Positions 26,964-35,443 are shown, counted from the stretch's first letter. The stretch is 64,000 nt of DNA from Conexibacter sp. DBS9H8 (GCF_023330685.1 NZ_CP097128.1:2542001-2606000); one strand, 5' to 3'. The notes: a model not told the origin generated them from the letters alone. Numbers and translations: made by a program.

Positions 26964-27887
26964 TCAGCGCTGGCGGCGCAGATGATCGGGCAGGTGCGCG
27001 TCGGCGGCGAGGTCCGCCGTCCCCTCCAGGACGGCCCGGACCTTGAGGAAGTCGGCGGCGGCGCTGACGTCGTGGACGCGAACGAGGTGCATCCCGGTGT
27101 CGGCGGCGAAGGCGAGGGCGGCGAGCGTGCCGGCCAGGCGCTCGGTCGGCGGCCGGCCGGTGATCGCGCCGATGAAGTCCTTGCGGGAGATCGCCGCCAG
27201 CAGCGGCCGTCCGAAGTCGTGGAGGGCGCGCACGTCCCGGAGCGCCTCGACCGTCTGGGCGGGAGTCTTGCCGAAGTCCGGGCCGGGATCGAGCATCAGC
27301 TGCTCGGGTTGGACCCCGCGGGCGATCGCGGTTTCGATCAGGCTGCCCAGCAGGGCGCGCACGTCCGCGGCCATCCGTCCGTCGTAGCCGCGGTCCAGCA
27401 GCTTGTGCTTGGGGGCCGCCCGGGTGTGCATGAGGATGAGGGCGGCGCCGGTCTGCGCGCAGACATCGGCGAGTTCCGGGTCCGCGAGGGCGCTCACATC
27501 GTTGACGATCCGCGCGCCGGCAGTGACGGCGGCGGCGGCGACAGCCGGTTTGTAGGTGTCGACTGAGACGGTCACCCCAAGCGCACTCACGGCGGCGATG
27601 ACCGGAACGACCCGCTCGATCTCCTCCTCGACCCCCACCGCGGCGGTGTCGGTGCTTCCGCTCTCCCCGCCGATGTCGATCACGCTCGCTCCCGCCGCGA
27701 CGAGATCCCGTGCCCGCTGGACGCGCGCCTCGAGGGTCCGCTCGAGGCCCTGATCGGAGAAGCTGTCCGGGGTCGCGTTGACGATCCCCATCAGCGCAGG
27801 GGCCCCGCCGAACCGCAGCCTCGCCCCGCAGGCGGCGAGCTCTCGCTGTGGTGCGATCCCGGGCGCGGCGCGGTCCGGCACGGTCAC
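26964..27887 (-). CDS. folP: dihydropteroate synthase (FolP family, altered loop 2)
   Basis: TIM-barrel enzyme that condenses the pterin diphosphate with p-aminobenzoate. The 307-residue protein has MGIVNATPDSFSD, SVDTYK, IVNDVSAL, ILMH, LDPGPDFGKT, AAISRKDFIGAI and LVRVHDV. The second pterin loop is unusual: after DIGGES (residues 71-76) comes GSTDTAAV instead of TRPGA, so the conserved Thr-Arg of this loop is missing. It may be a divergent synthase or a FolP2-type homologue of uncertain activity. The start GTG 27887 overlaps the upstream stop (GTGA). Confidence 0.82.
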   Translation of the reverse strand: MTVPDRAAPGIAPQRELAACGARLRFGGAPALMGIVNATPDSFSDQGLERTLEARVQRARDLVAAGASVIDIGGESGSTDTAAVGVEEEIERVVPVIAAVSALGVTVSVDTYKPAVAAAAVTAGARIVNDVSALADPELADVCAQTGAALILMHTRAAPKHKLLDRGYDGRMAADVRALLGSLIETAIARGVQPEQLMLDPGPDFGKTPAQTVEALRDVRALHDFGRPLLAAISRKDFIGAITGRPPTERLAGTLAALAFAADTGMHLVRVHDVSAAADFLKVRAVLEGTADLAADAHLPDHLRRQR

Positions 27888-28570
27888 GGGCGCAGCGCGA
27901 TCCGGTAGCGGATCGATGCCTCGAGCATCGCCCCGTGGGCGCGCTCGCAGACCCGGCAGTCGGCGAGGTGGGCCATCAGCCACTCGACCTCCGTCTGGAC
28001 GAGCGCCTCGGCGTCCTGGCGGCGGGCGAGCAGCCCGAGCGCCCGGTCCGCCCCCGCGCAGCCGGCGCCCGACACGACGCTGAACCCTCGCAGGTGGGCG
28101 TGCAGAGCGATCCGAGCGCGGGCGAGCAGTGCCGCGACCGCGCTCGGCTCAAGCGCGATCACCACACCGATCTGGCGGTGGCGGAGGCGCATCAGTTCGC
28201 GCAGTGCGAGCGCCTCCCGCTGGCGCTGGGGAAGCTGGTGGTTGGCGACGGCGACCTCAGCCGCCGTGCGACTGCCGAGCGTGCCCCCGGCCGCGGGTCT
28301 GTCCGGGACGACGGGCTCCCGGCGCCGGCAGGCGGCCACGGTCGCGGCGATCGCCTCGAGCCGGTCCCGGGGGGTGGCAGCGATCGTGTCGAGCACCGCC
28401 TCGCCCGTCGCGCCGTGAGCTCCGAGCAGGCAACGGGCGAGCTGCCCGAGCTCGTGGCCGAGCGGGGTATCGAGCAGGTCCGCCCGCGGCGGCGGCTCGC
28501 CCGGACCACCGCGGGGCGGGCCCGCCTCGGCACCGATCTCTGTCCCCTCCTCGGTCTCCTCGGCGCTCAC
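27884..28570 (-). CDS. sigma-region-4-like HTH protein fused to an anti-sigma-type zinc finger
   Basis: A 228-residue protein from GTG 28570. Residues about 113-162 (LPQRQREALALRELMRLRHRQIGVVIALEPSAVAALLARARIALHAHL) read as sigma-70 region 4: a first helix, a helix-turn-helix, and the A-x-R-x-x-L-R-x-x-L-like end. The C-terminus has HLADCRVCERAH (H201-x3-C205-x2-C208) with Cys171 upstream, the HxxxCxxC pattern of zinc-binding anti-sigma factors. No clear region 2 (core-binding) is visible in the first 100 residues. Domain calls are by eye. It is coupled to folP by a four-base overlap and follows glpD by 46 bases. Confidence 0.6.
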   Translation of the reverse strand: MSAEETEEGTEIGAEAGPPRGGPGEPPPRADLLDTPLGHELGQLARCLLGAHGATGEAVLDTIAATPRDRLEAIAATVAACRRREPVVPDRPAAGGTLGSRTAAEVAVANHQLPQRQREALALRELMRLRHRQIGVVIALEPSAVAALLARARIALHAHLRGFSVVSGAGCAGADRALGLLARRQDAEALVQTEVEWLMAHLADCRVCERAHGAMLEASIRYRIALRP

Positions 28571-28616
28571 CACGCGGCGCAGGCTACCGGGCCCAGCGGC
28601 CGCCAGGGCCGACCCG

Positions 28617-30299
28617 TCATCCCGGGGTACCCCCCGGGAGGGCGATCCCCTCCGCGGTGGCCTCGGCGGCGAAGGCCTGGATCGCGGTGGCGATCGCCAG
28701 GCGATCCCAGCCCAGCGCCGCCCCGAGCACATCGGCGACCCGGGCGGGCTCGGGCGCGGCGGTGCGGGCGAGAACCCGACCGGCGAGCAGCCCGAGCCGG
28801 GTGCGGCGCAGGAGCACGTCCCCGACGCTGCGGGCCTGCTCCTCACTCGCGGCATAGGCGACCTCGGCAAGCAGGTCCGGATAGCCCGCGAGGATCGGCT
28901 TGGCCAGCTCACGGCGCTCGGCGGCGAGGCGGAGCACGCGGGTGGCGCGCTCTCCGTAGCGGGCCGCGAGGTGCGCGTAGGCGGCCTCGGCGACGCCCGG
29001 CACCCGCTCGAGCCGTTCAGCCGGCACCGGCTGACCGAGGGGGATCCGGTCGGTCCGGCACGGCGCGTAGCGGCCGTCCCGCTCGACGACGGCGTCGACG
29101 GCGAGCTTGGCCATCCGCCGCCAGGTCGTGAGCTTGCCGCCGGTGATCGTGATCATCCCGCTCGAGGTCTCATACAACTCGGCCTTGCGACTGATGTCGA
29201 CGGACTTGCGACTGTCGCCGGAGGCGATCAGCGGCCGCACGCCGGCGAACGCGCCGGCCACGTCCGCGGGTGTCAGCGTGCGAGCGAAGAACGTGTTGAC
29301 CGCGTCGAGCAGGTAGCTGACGTCCTCCGGCGCGGGCTGGATGTGGTCGAGCTCGCTCGCGTAGTTGTTGTCGGTCGTCCCGATCAGGCTCATCCCGTAC
29401 CACGGGAGGGCGAAGATCGTCCGCCCCTCCCCCGCCGGGACGATCGCCCCGGACACGAGCGGCAGGTCCGCGTGGTCGAGGAGGATGTGGGTGCCCCGGC
29501 TCGGCCGGATCTGGGGCACCTCGGCCTCGGAGGCGAGCTCCCCGGGCCGGATCCGGTCCGCCCACACCCCGGTCGCGTTGATCACGTTGGCGGCCCGCAA
29601 CACGAACTCGTCGCCCGACTCGACGTCCCGGGCGAGGATCCCCTCGCGATCGAGGGCGAGCGCCTCCACCCGGTTGGCGGCGACGGTCCCAAACCGCCCG
29701 GCCTCGGCGAGCACGGTGAGGACCAGCCTCACGTCATCGGTCTGGCAGTCGTAGAAGAGGTACCCTCCTGACGGGTTGCGCGTCGAAAGCGCCGGGAGCC
29801 GCTCGAGGACCTCCTCGGCGGAGATCACCCGGTGGCGGTCCGGACTCCAGTCGACCTCCTCCGCCGGAGCGTCAAGGTCCCCCTCCCCCCCGGCCGGGCG
29901 CCGCGGCCGCCGGGGGCGGAAGCTGCGGGTCGACATCACGTCGTACATGTTGAGGCCGATGCCGGTGACGCGGTCCGGGCGCGCCCCGTCGAACGCGGGG
30001 ATCACGATCGGCAGCGGCCGGACGAGGTGCGGGCTGAGGCGGACCATCAGCTGGCGCTCCAGAAGCGCCTCGCGGACGAGCCCGAGGTCGAAGTTCTGCA
30101 GGTAGCGCAGGCCGCCGTGGACGAGCTTGGAGGACTTCGAGCTCGTGCCCGAGCCGAAGTCGGACCGTTCGATCAGGGCGACGCTGTAGCCGCGGCTCGC
30201 CGCATCAAGGGCGACCCCGGCACCGGTGATCCCGCCGCCGATCACCGCGACGTCAAAGGCCTCCCCGGCGAGGGAGGCGACGGCATCCTCACGTCTCAT
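28617..30299 (-). CDS. glpD: aerobic glycerol-3-phosphate dehydrogenase
   Basis: FAD flavoprotein at the inner membrane face that oxidises glycerol-3-phosphate to DHAP and passes electrons to the quinone pool (here menaquinone). In the 560-residue protein the FAD loop is FDVAVIGGGITGAGVALDAASRG, followed by SSKSSKLVHGGLRYL, the ATGVWADRI region, GTDNNY and the ITGGKLTTWRRMA segment. The C-terminal DAO-associated domain is complete. A cNMP-binding protein gene lies 38 bases upstream on the same strand. No glpK or glpF is present. Confidence 0.95.
   Translation of the reverse strand: MRREDAVASLAGEAFDVAVIGGGITGAGVALDAASRGYSVALIERSDFGSGTSSKSSKLVHGGLRYLQNFDLGLVREALLERQLMVRLSPHLVRPLPIVIPAFDGARPDRVTGIGLNMYDVMSTRSFRPRRPRRPAGGEGDLDAPAEEVDWSPDRHRVISAEEVLERLPALSTRNPSGGYLFYDCQTDDVRLVLTVLAEAGRFGTVAANRVEALALDREGILARDVESGDEFVLRAANVINATGVWADRIRPGELASEAEVPQIRPSRGTHILLDHADLPLVSGAIVPAGEGRTIFALPWYGMSLIGTTDNNYASELDHIQPAPEDVSYLLDAVNTFFARTLTPADVAGAFAGVRPLIASGDSRKSVDISRKAELYETSSGMITITGGKLTTWRRMAKLAVDAVVERDGRYAPCRTDRIPLGQPVPAERLERVPGVAEAAYAHLAARYGERATRVLRLAAERRELAKPILAGYPDLLAEVAYAASEEQARSVGDVLLRRTRLGLLAGRVLARTAAPEPARVADVLGAALGWDRLAIATAIQAFAAEATAEGIALPGGTPG
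28621..28638. terminator. hairpin at the 3' end of glpD
   Basis: CCCGGGG and CCCCGGG form a seven-base stem with a four-base loop over the last codons of glpD. GC-only hairpins of this kind can act as weak terminators in GC-rich genomes, but there is no U-tract and the next gene follows closely. Confidence 0.25.
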
Positions 30300-30337
30300 G
30301 CTCGGCTGCGCCCGGCTCGGATCGACACCACCCCGCG

Positions 30338-30745
30338 CTACTGGTACGGGTGGGCGGCCCCGGCGGCCTGCCGCTCGCGAATCACGGCTTCGATCTTGTC
30401 GATCGTCTCCGTCGACATCCGCCGCACCTCCCAGTGGGTGAGCCGGATCACGAGCATCGGGCTCGTGGCGATGACGTCCGCGTTGCGGGGCTCGCGGGAG
30501 AGCAGGCCCATCTCCCCGATGAGGTCACCACGGCCGAGCGTGGCGACCGTCGCCCCGCCCTTGAGAACGTCGGCGGTCCCCTCCTCGATCGCGATCAGCT
30601 CGGTCGAGAAATCCCCTTCCTTCATGAGAATCTGGCCCTCGGCGACACTCGTCTCGGTGGCGAAGGCGGCCAGGCGCCGAGCCTCCTCCGGGATGAGGGT
30701 CGAGAACAGCGGAATCGCCGTCAGGCGGGTCGGATCCATGCTCAT
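30338..30745 (-). CDS. single-domain cyclic-nucleotide-binding protein
   Basis: A 135-residue protein consisting of one cNMP-binding beta-roll with no DNA-binding or kinase domain. It starts MSMDPTRLTAIPLFSTLIPEEARRLA, has EGQILMKEGDFSTELIAIEEGTADVL and the phosphate-binding cassette DLIGEMGLLSREPRNADVIA, with Arg present and Gly-Glu conserved. It is probably a cAMP or other nucleotide sensor that acts on a partner, or a stress protein. It precedes glpD and may be co-transcribed. ATG 30745 has a GAGGAG site about 11 bases upstream. Confidence 0.82.
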   Translation of the reverse strand: MSMDPTRLTAIPLFSTLIPEEARRLAAFATETSVAEGQILMKEGDFSTELIAIEEGTADVLKGGATVATLGRGDLIGEMGLLSREPRNADVIATSPMLVIRLTHWEVRRMSTETIDKIEAVIRERQAAGAAHPYQ

Positions 30746-30846
30746 CTGCGCGCGTACTCCTCGGTCGGGTTGCCTCCGGGGGCGACTCTAACTCACTCAC
30801 CGACGGCGATGGCCACCAGCGCGTGACGGAGCCTCTCCCGAGACGG

Positions 30847-31812
30847 TCAGCGGTTCGGATCGAGGGGAAGTCCGATCACCCGGTGGTCGGGGAGGACGGC
30901 GACTGCGAAGTGATCGGCGAGCGCGGCCGGCGTGAGCGCCTGAGCGGCCGCGGCGACGCCGGCACGGTCGTTGCCGGTCACCAGCCACACCGGCTCATTG
31001 ATGCCGCTCTCCTCGACGGCGGCGATCAGCCCGACCGATCCGTGCACGGTGTCGACGACGTTTCCGGTCGGATCCTCGAGCTCAAGGGCCTGGCCGCTGG
31101 AGCCGACGAAGGTCGCGTAGACCCCCGACTGGCTCGGGCCGGCGGAGAGCAGTTCGGTGGCGATCACCCCGCGCAGTTGCCGGTACGTGCCGACGACGAC
31201 CGACAGCGACTCGGCCCCAGACCCGGTTCCAAGCCCCTGGAAGGCAACCTTCACCCCCGCGCGGTCGAGCGAGCGGGTGACCGCAGCGCAGGCCTCGTCC
31301 TGATTGGCGCAGATGAGCGCGGTCGGAATGCGCTGGCCGCCGCTGCCGCTGGTGAACGGCTCGGGGAAGGCCCCCACGACCGCCGGGACGTTCGCGGTCA
31401 CACGCCGGTCATGGAGGTCCCACCACACCTGATCCCCCGGGTACAGCCGGGTCGCCCCCGCGCCCTTGGCCGCCGCGATCCCGTTGATGTAGAGAGACCA
31501 CTGACGGGTGGACTGGCCCGCGATGCGCTTGATCGACGTGACCGAGCGCCCCCCCGAGGCGGTCTGAACGGCGAAGAAGTGCCGGGTGAGGGCGAGCACC
31601 GACCAGGCTGCCGGGAATCGGGACAGGCTGTCGTCGCCGACGACCGTGCTGCCAAAGCCGGTCGTCACCCGCACCGCAACGGTCTGCGACAGCGGACGAC
31701 CGCCGAACCCGCAGCCGGCGAGCGCGAGCGCGGCGAGCGCGGCGAGCCCGGGAAGCCAGGCTCGGGGCTGCGGGGCACCGGCCCCGCAGCCCCGTCGGGA
31801 GCGCCCGCTCAC
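30847..31812 (-). CDS. lipoprotein with DUF4430 (transcobalamin-like) domain
   Basis: A 321-residue exported lipoprotein from GTG 31812. A basic N-terminus is followed by a hydrophobic core and lipobox LALAGC (Cys34). The segment SLYINGIAAAKGAGATRLYPGDQVWWDLHD is the DUF4430/transcobalamin C-terminal beta-grasp pattern: Trp-x-x-Y-x-N-G, then G-D-x-V-x-W. The remaining 200 residues look like a ligand-binding alpha/beta region and are not assigned. The neighbouring divergent gene is a cob(I)alamin adenosyltransferase, which makes a corrinoid link possible but unproven. A very stable inverted repeat covers codons about 7-17. Confidence 0.65.
   Translation of the reverse strand: MSGRSRRGCGAGAPQPRAWLPGLAALAALALAGCGFGGRPLSQTVAVRVTTGFGSTVVGDDSLSRFPAAWSVLALTRHFFAVQTASGGRSVTSIKRIAGQSTRQWSLYINGIAAAKGAGATRLYPGDQVWWDLHDRRVTANVPAVVGAFPEPFTSGSGGQRIPTALICANQDEACAAVTRSLDRAGVKVAFQGLGTGSGAESLSVVVGTYRQLRGVIATELLSAGPSQSGVYATFVGSSGQALELEDPTGNVVDTVHGSVGLIAAVEESGINEPVWLVTGNDRAGVAAAAQALTPAALADHFAVAVLPDHRVIGLPLDPNR
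31763..31794. repeat. 14-base perfect inverted repeat with four-base loop
   Basis: CGGGGCTGCGGGGC and GCCCCGCAGCCCCG flank ACCG. The 28 paired bases are all perfect and mostly G-C. The element lies within the start of the DUF4430 lipoprotein gene, just before its hydrophobic signal core. It would form a strong RNA hairpin near the ribosome binding region, which could slow translation or act as a terminator if the true start is elsewhere. Confidence 0.6.
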
Positions 31813-32030
31813 GCGCGAGCTGTGCGGCGAGGGCTTGTCGGCGTGGTGAACGATGCTGATGTCCTGAAAATCGGAGAGCTGAACCGTCTGCGCGTCTACT
31901 GCGCGACCCGGGAAGCGGTTCTGCGCGGACATCGACATCTCGGCGGCGGGTCCATGCCGGCCTCGCACCGGCTGTGCGGACGGGACCGCTCGGGACGTCC
32001 CGATCCTAGCGCTGTAGAGTGCTCCCGGTC

Positions 32031-32585
32031 GTGACGGTCAATCTCACCCGCATCTACACGCGCCTCGGTGACGGTGGAGAGACCCATCTCGGGGATATGA
32101 GCCGGGTTGCCAAGACCCACCCTCGGATCGAGGCCTACGGAACGGTGGACGAACTCAACGCCCAGCTTGGGGTGCTGCTCGCCGCCGGCGCGCTGCCTGA
32201 GGGGTTCCGCGGCTGGCTCGAGCGGATCCAGAACGACCTGTTCGACGTCGGGGCCGACCTCGCCGCCCCCGAGGACGCCGAGCGTGAGCGTCTGCGCGTG
32301 CTGCCCGCCCAGACCGAGTGGCTCGAGCAGCGCTGTGATGAGGTCAACGCGACACTCGCCCCGTTGAAGTCCTTCGTGCTGCCCGGCGGCACCCCCGCCG
32401 CCGCCCAGCTCCACGTCGCTCGGACCGTCTGCCGGCGGGCCGAGCGGGCGGCGGTCGCCTGCGGCGGCGACGTCAACGCCGAGACGGTCCGCTACCTCAA
32501 CCGCCTCTCGGACCTGCTGTTCATCCTCAGCCGGGCTGCCAACGACGGCGAAGAGCCGCTCTGGCAGCCGGGCCGCTACCGCTGA
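32031..32585 (+). CDS. pduO: cob(I)alamin adenosyltransferase, PduO type
   Basis: Transfers the 5'-deoxyadenosyl group of ATP to cob(I)alamin to make coenzyme B12. The 184-residue protein has the PduO N-terminal ATP loop TRIYTRLGDGGETHLGDMSRV, the signature RIEAYGTVDELNAQLG, the conserved FVLPGGTPAAAQLHVARTVCRRAER and the C-terminal YLNRLSDLLFILSRAAN. The start is GTG 32031; an in-frame GTG at 32019 is possible. A TAGAGT hexamer 17 bases upstream of 32031 suggests a very short leader. No cobalamin riboswitch is visible in the 218 bases before it. Confidence 0.93.
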   Translation: MTVNLTRIYTRLGDGGETHLGDMSRVAKTHPRIEAYGTVDELNAQLGVLLAAGALPEGFRGWLERIQNDLFDVGADLAAPEDAERERLRVLPAQTEWLEQRCDEVNATLAPLKSFVLPGGTPAAAQLHVARTVCRRAERAAVACGGDVNAETVRYLNRLSDLLFILSRAANDGEEPLWQPGRYR

Positions 32586-32593
32586 GCCCGCGG

Positions 32594-33178
32594 TCAGGCA
32601 GCCGGGCTCGGGCTGCCGCGACGCACCCGGATCTCCGGGGCGCGGACGCCACGACGCAACTGGGCGTAGAGCTCGATGTCCTCGGGCGCGGCGATCTCGG
32701 CGCTGACCCCGTCCGCGAGCTCGCTGCGCTGGGCCTCATAGAGCAGCTCCTGGTAGCGGGGAACCCCGCCGGGGCGACCTTCGACGTCCAGGTCGACGTC
32801 GCCGCAGCGCAGCGTCCACCCCTCGGCACGGACGAGCTGCTCGGCGCTGAGGCGGACTGCCGCGGAGGCGGATCCGGGCTCGGCGACAACGCCCGGCCCG
32901 AGTTCGTGCTCGAGTCGCAGCCGGGCCCGGGCGGCGCCGAGCGCACGGGCGAGCCGGTCGAGGTTGCGGCCGTAGGGGGCCGGGACGATCGCCACCGGAC
33001 CGCGGGCGGCGCTCTCACCGCGCACGACACGGGCGACCGCACCGACGACGACGTAGTCGACCCGGTTGGCGTTGAGCCAGCGGATGACGGCGATAGCCGG
33101 ATCAGGGAGGGCCTCGATCCGCTTCGGGGTGGGGGCGCTGTGGAGTTCGATCACGGGGGGGCGGTTGCGCAGCAGCAT
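32594..33178 (-). CDS. nucleotidyltransferase-fold-like protein, unknown
   Basis: A 194-residue protein. Residues 28-70 (IRWLNANRVDYVVVGAVARVVRGESAARGPVAIVPAP) resemble the start of the AbiEii/MNT nucleotidyltransferase fold, where a Val-Val-Gly-Gly strand is followed by a helix and a D-x-D strand. Here the second Gly of the GG pair is replaced by Ala and the D-x-D position reads VAIVPAP, so catalytic activity looks lost. A later acidic strand CGDVDLDVEGRPGG could be a displaced acidic pair. Its start is 55 bases from the divergent kinase gene. Function unknown. Confidence 0.5.
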   Translation of the reverse strand: MLLRNRPPVIELHSAPTPKRIEALPDPAIAVIRWLNANRVDYVVVGAVARVVRGESAARGPVAIVPAPYGRNLDRLARALGAARARLRLEHELGPGVVAEPGSASAAVRLSAEQLVRAEGWTLRCGDVDLDVEGRPGGVPRYQELLYEAQRSELADGVSAEIAAPEDIELYAQLRRGVRAPEIRVRRGSPSPAA

Positions 33179-33233
33179 GGTGGGGAGTTCGCGTCGGCGG
33201 GCCGGTCTCCTGCCCTCCCCTACTCTGAGGACT

Positions 33234-34691
33234 GTGCTCGGCCAGACCCGCCCGCCCCGGTTCTGGGGGCTGATCTTCGCCCTGATCGGGGTGGCCGTGG
33301 CGACGGTGGCGATCTACCCGCTCAAGCAGCTCGCCCCAGTCGTCTCCCTCAGCGTCGTGTACCTGCCCGTCGTGCTCTCCGTCGCGGCGCTGTGGGGCTG
33401 GATGCTCGGGCTCGCCAGCTCCGTCCTGTCCGCGGCGGCGTTCAATTTCTTTCACATCCCGCCCGTCGGCCGTTTCACCATCGCCGACCCGCGCAACTGG
33501 GTCGCGCTCGCCGCGTTCATGGTCGTTGCCCTCAGCGCGAGCGCGATCGCCGAGCTCGCGCGTGCCCGGGCACGGGAGGCCGAGCGGGGACGTAGCGAGG
33601 CGGATCTCGCTGCCGACCTCGCCCGTGAACTGCTCGGCGGAGCGGACACGGCGACCGCGCTCGCCGGGACCGCCCGCCGACTCGCGGCCGCCCTCGGCCT
33701 GCCGTCGGTGGCGATCGAGCTCGGCCCCGGCCCACCGGCGGACGGACGCCGCCAGACGCTGATGCTCCGGGACGCTGACGCGGCGGTGATCGGGCGGCTC
33801 ACCGTCCCCGCCGGCCTCGCTCCGGAACTCGATCAGCGGCTGCATACCCGGGTGCTGCCGACCCTGTCGGCACTGCTCGGGGTCGCCCTGCGCCGCGACG
33901 CGATCCAGGCCGAGGCCGTCCAGACCGAGGCGCTGCGCCGCTCCGACGACGTCAAGACCGCGCTTCTGCGCGCCGTCTCCCATGACCTGCGGACACCGCT
34001 CACCGCGATCGTCGCCGCCGGTCATGCTCTCGGCTCCCCTTCGCTCACCGACACCGACCGGGGCGAACTCGCCGACGCCGTCCGCGAACAGGGGCAGCGG
34101 ATGGCCGCGCTCGTGGAGAAGCTGCTCGACCTCTCGCGCCTGCAAGCCGGCCAGGCGGGCTCGCGCAGGGACTGGGTGTCGGTGCCGGAGGTGATCGAGT
34201 CGGCCCGGGACGGCCTTGACCCCGAGGCCGCCGCCCGGGTGCGCGTGCTCGTCGCCCCGGACCTGCCGGAGATCCGCGGTGACGCCGCCCAGCTCGAGCG
34301 GGCGATCGCCAACCTGCTCGAGAACGCCGCTCGCGTCTCCTCGACGGTGACCGTCAACGCGCGCACGGGCAACGACACGGTGATCATCACCGTCGTCGAT
34401 CGGGGTCCCGGGATCGCCGCCGCTGAGCGGGACCGGATCTTCGAGCCGTTCTACCGGGCTGAGACCTGGCTGCAGGGCGGCAGCGACCGGGGAACCGGGT
34501 CGGGCCTCGGTTTGGCGATCGCCCGCGGCTTCATCGAGGCCGGCGGCGGCAGCTTGGGGCTCGACTCCCACCCCGGCCAGGGCGCGAGCTTTCAGATCTC
34601 CCTCCCGCTCACGGACCCGGCGGCTGAGCCCGACCCGACTGCCCTCGACGCCGTCGAGGGCGCCGTTCCCGGCCGAGGGCCCGCGCGGTGA
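33234..34691 (+). CDS. KdpD-type histidine kinase without the cytoplasmic sensor domain
   Basis: A 485-residue sensor kinase. Four closely spaced membrane helices in residues 10-105 (DUF4118, with NFFHIPPVGRFTIADPRNWVAL) are the KdpD transmembrane unit. A GAF-like linker, HisKA (His250 in AVSHDLRTPLTAIVAAGHAL) and a complete HATPase (NLLENAARVS, VVDRGPGIA, GTGSGLGLAIA) follow. The KdpD N-terminal sensor and USP domains are missing; they occur as a separate gene at 47479-48603. GTG 33234 is chosen because it just precedes the first helix. Its end overlaps the response regulator by four bases. Confidence 0.88.
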   Translation: MLGQTRPPRFWGLIFALIGVAVATVAIYPLKQLAPVVSLSVVYLPVVLSVAALWGWMLGLASSVLSAAAFNFFHIPPVGRFTIADPRNWVALAAFMVVALSASAIAELARARAREAERGRSEADLAADLARELLGGADTATALAGTARRLAAALGLPSVAIELGPGPPADGRRQTLMLRDADAAVIGRLTVPAGLAPELDQRLHTRVLPTLSALLGVALRRDAIQAEAVQTEALRRSDDVKTALLRAVSHDLRTPLTAIVAAGHALGSPSLTDTDRGELADAVREQGQRMAALVEKLLDLSRLQAGQAGSRRDWVSVPEVIESARDGLDPEAAARVRVLVAPDLPEIRGDAAQLERAIANLLENAARVSSTVTVNARTGNDTVIITVVDRGPGIAAAERDRIFEPFYRAETWLQGGSDRGTGSGLGLAIARGFIEAGGGSLGLDSHPGQGASFQISLPLTDPAAEPDPTALDAVEGAVPGRGPAR

Positions 34692-35374
34692 GCGACCGCC
34701 CGCAGATCCTCGTCGTCGATGACGAGCACCAGATCCTTCGGGCCCTGCGGGTGATCCTGCGGGATGCCGGCTTTGAGGCGCTGCCGGCGGGTGGGGTCGA
34801 GGAGGCCCTCGACCTCGCCGCCGTCCACTCGCCGGCGGCGGCGATCATCGACCTGCTGTTGCCCGACGGGGACGGCATCGAACTGTGCCGACGGCTGCGC
34901 GAGTGGACAGCGATACCCGTCCTGCTGCTGTCTGCCGTCGGTGAGGAGGAGGCGAAGGTCCGTGCGCTCGCCGCCGGCGCCGACGACTACGTGACCAAGC
35001 CGTTCGGGCCGCGAGAGCTCGTCGCCCGGCTCGAGGCGAACCTGCGCCGGACCGCGACCGCCGCGGAGGCGGTCATCTCTGCGGGCGCACTCAGCGTTGA
35101 CCTCGCCCGGCGGATCGTCACCATCGCCGGGACCGAGGTCCACCTCACCCCGACCGAGTTCACCCTCCTGCAGACGCTGGCCACCAACCGCGGGCGGCTG
35201 CTCACCCACCGTGAGCTGCTCGCCACCGTATGGGGCCAGGCCTACGCCGAGGACACCCAGGTGCTGCGTGCCCACATCGCCAACCTGCGCCGCAAGATCG
35301 AGACGCCGGACGCCGAGGCGGGCGGGCGGCTGATCCGCACCGAGTCCGGGGTCGGCTACCGCTTCATATCCTGA
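34688..35374 (+). CDS. kdpE: KdpE-like OmpR-family response regulator
   Basis: A 228-residue regulator with a receiver domain (DD at 11-12, phospho-acceptor Asp55 in IIDLLLPDGDG, Lys in YVTKPFGPREL) and a winged-helix output domain (HLTPTEFTLLQTLATNRGRLLTHRELL to RTESGVGYRF). RVILRDAGFEALPAGGVEEAL and the TPTEF pattern fit KdpE. GTGA overlap with the KdpD-type kinase makes them a pair. The kdp operon, its expected target, lies about 7 kb away on the same strand. Confidence 0.85.
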   Translation: MSDRPQILVVDDEHQILRALRVILRDAGFEALPAGGVEEALDLAAVHSPAAAIIDLLLPDGDGIELCRRLREWTAIPVLLLSAVGEEEAKVRALAAGADDYVTKPFGPRELVARLEANLRRTATAAEAVISAGALSVDLARRIVTIAGTEVHLTPTEFTLLQTLATNRGRLLTHRELLATVWGQAYAEDTQVLRAHIANLRRKIETPDAEAGGRLIRTESGVGYRFIS

Positions 35375-35443
35375 CCGGCCGTCGTCCGGAGCCCAACCGG
35401 GCGAGCACAGAAGCCGGGGCGGCAGCCTGAGACCTCGGTGCCG

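Noticed and set aside
31813..32030. Cobalamin riboswitch between the DUF4430 and adenosyltransferase genes
   Set aside because: No B12-box-like GCCACTG segment on either strand and insufficient conserved structure.
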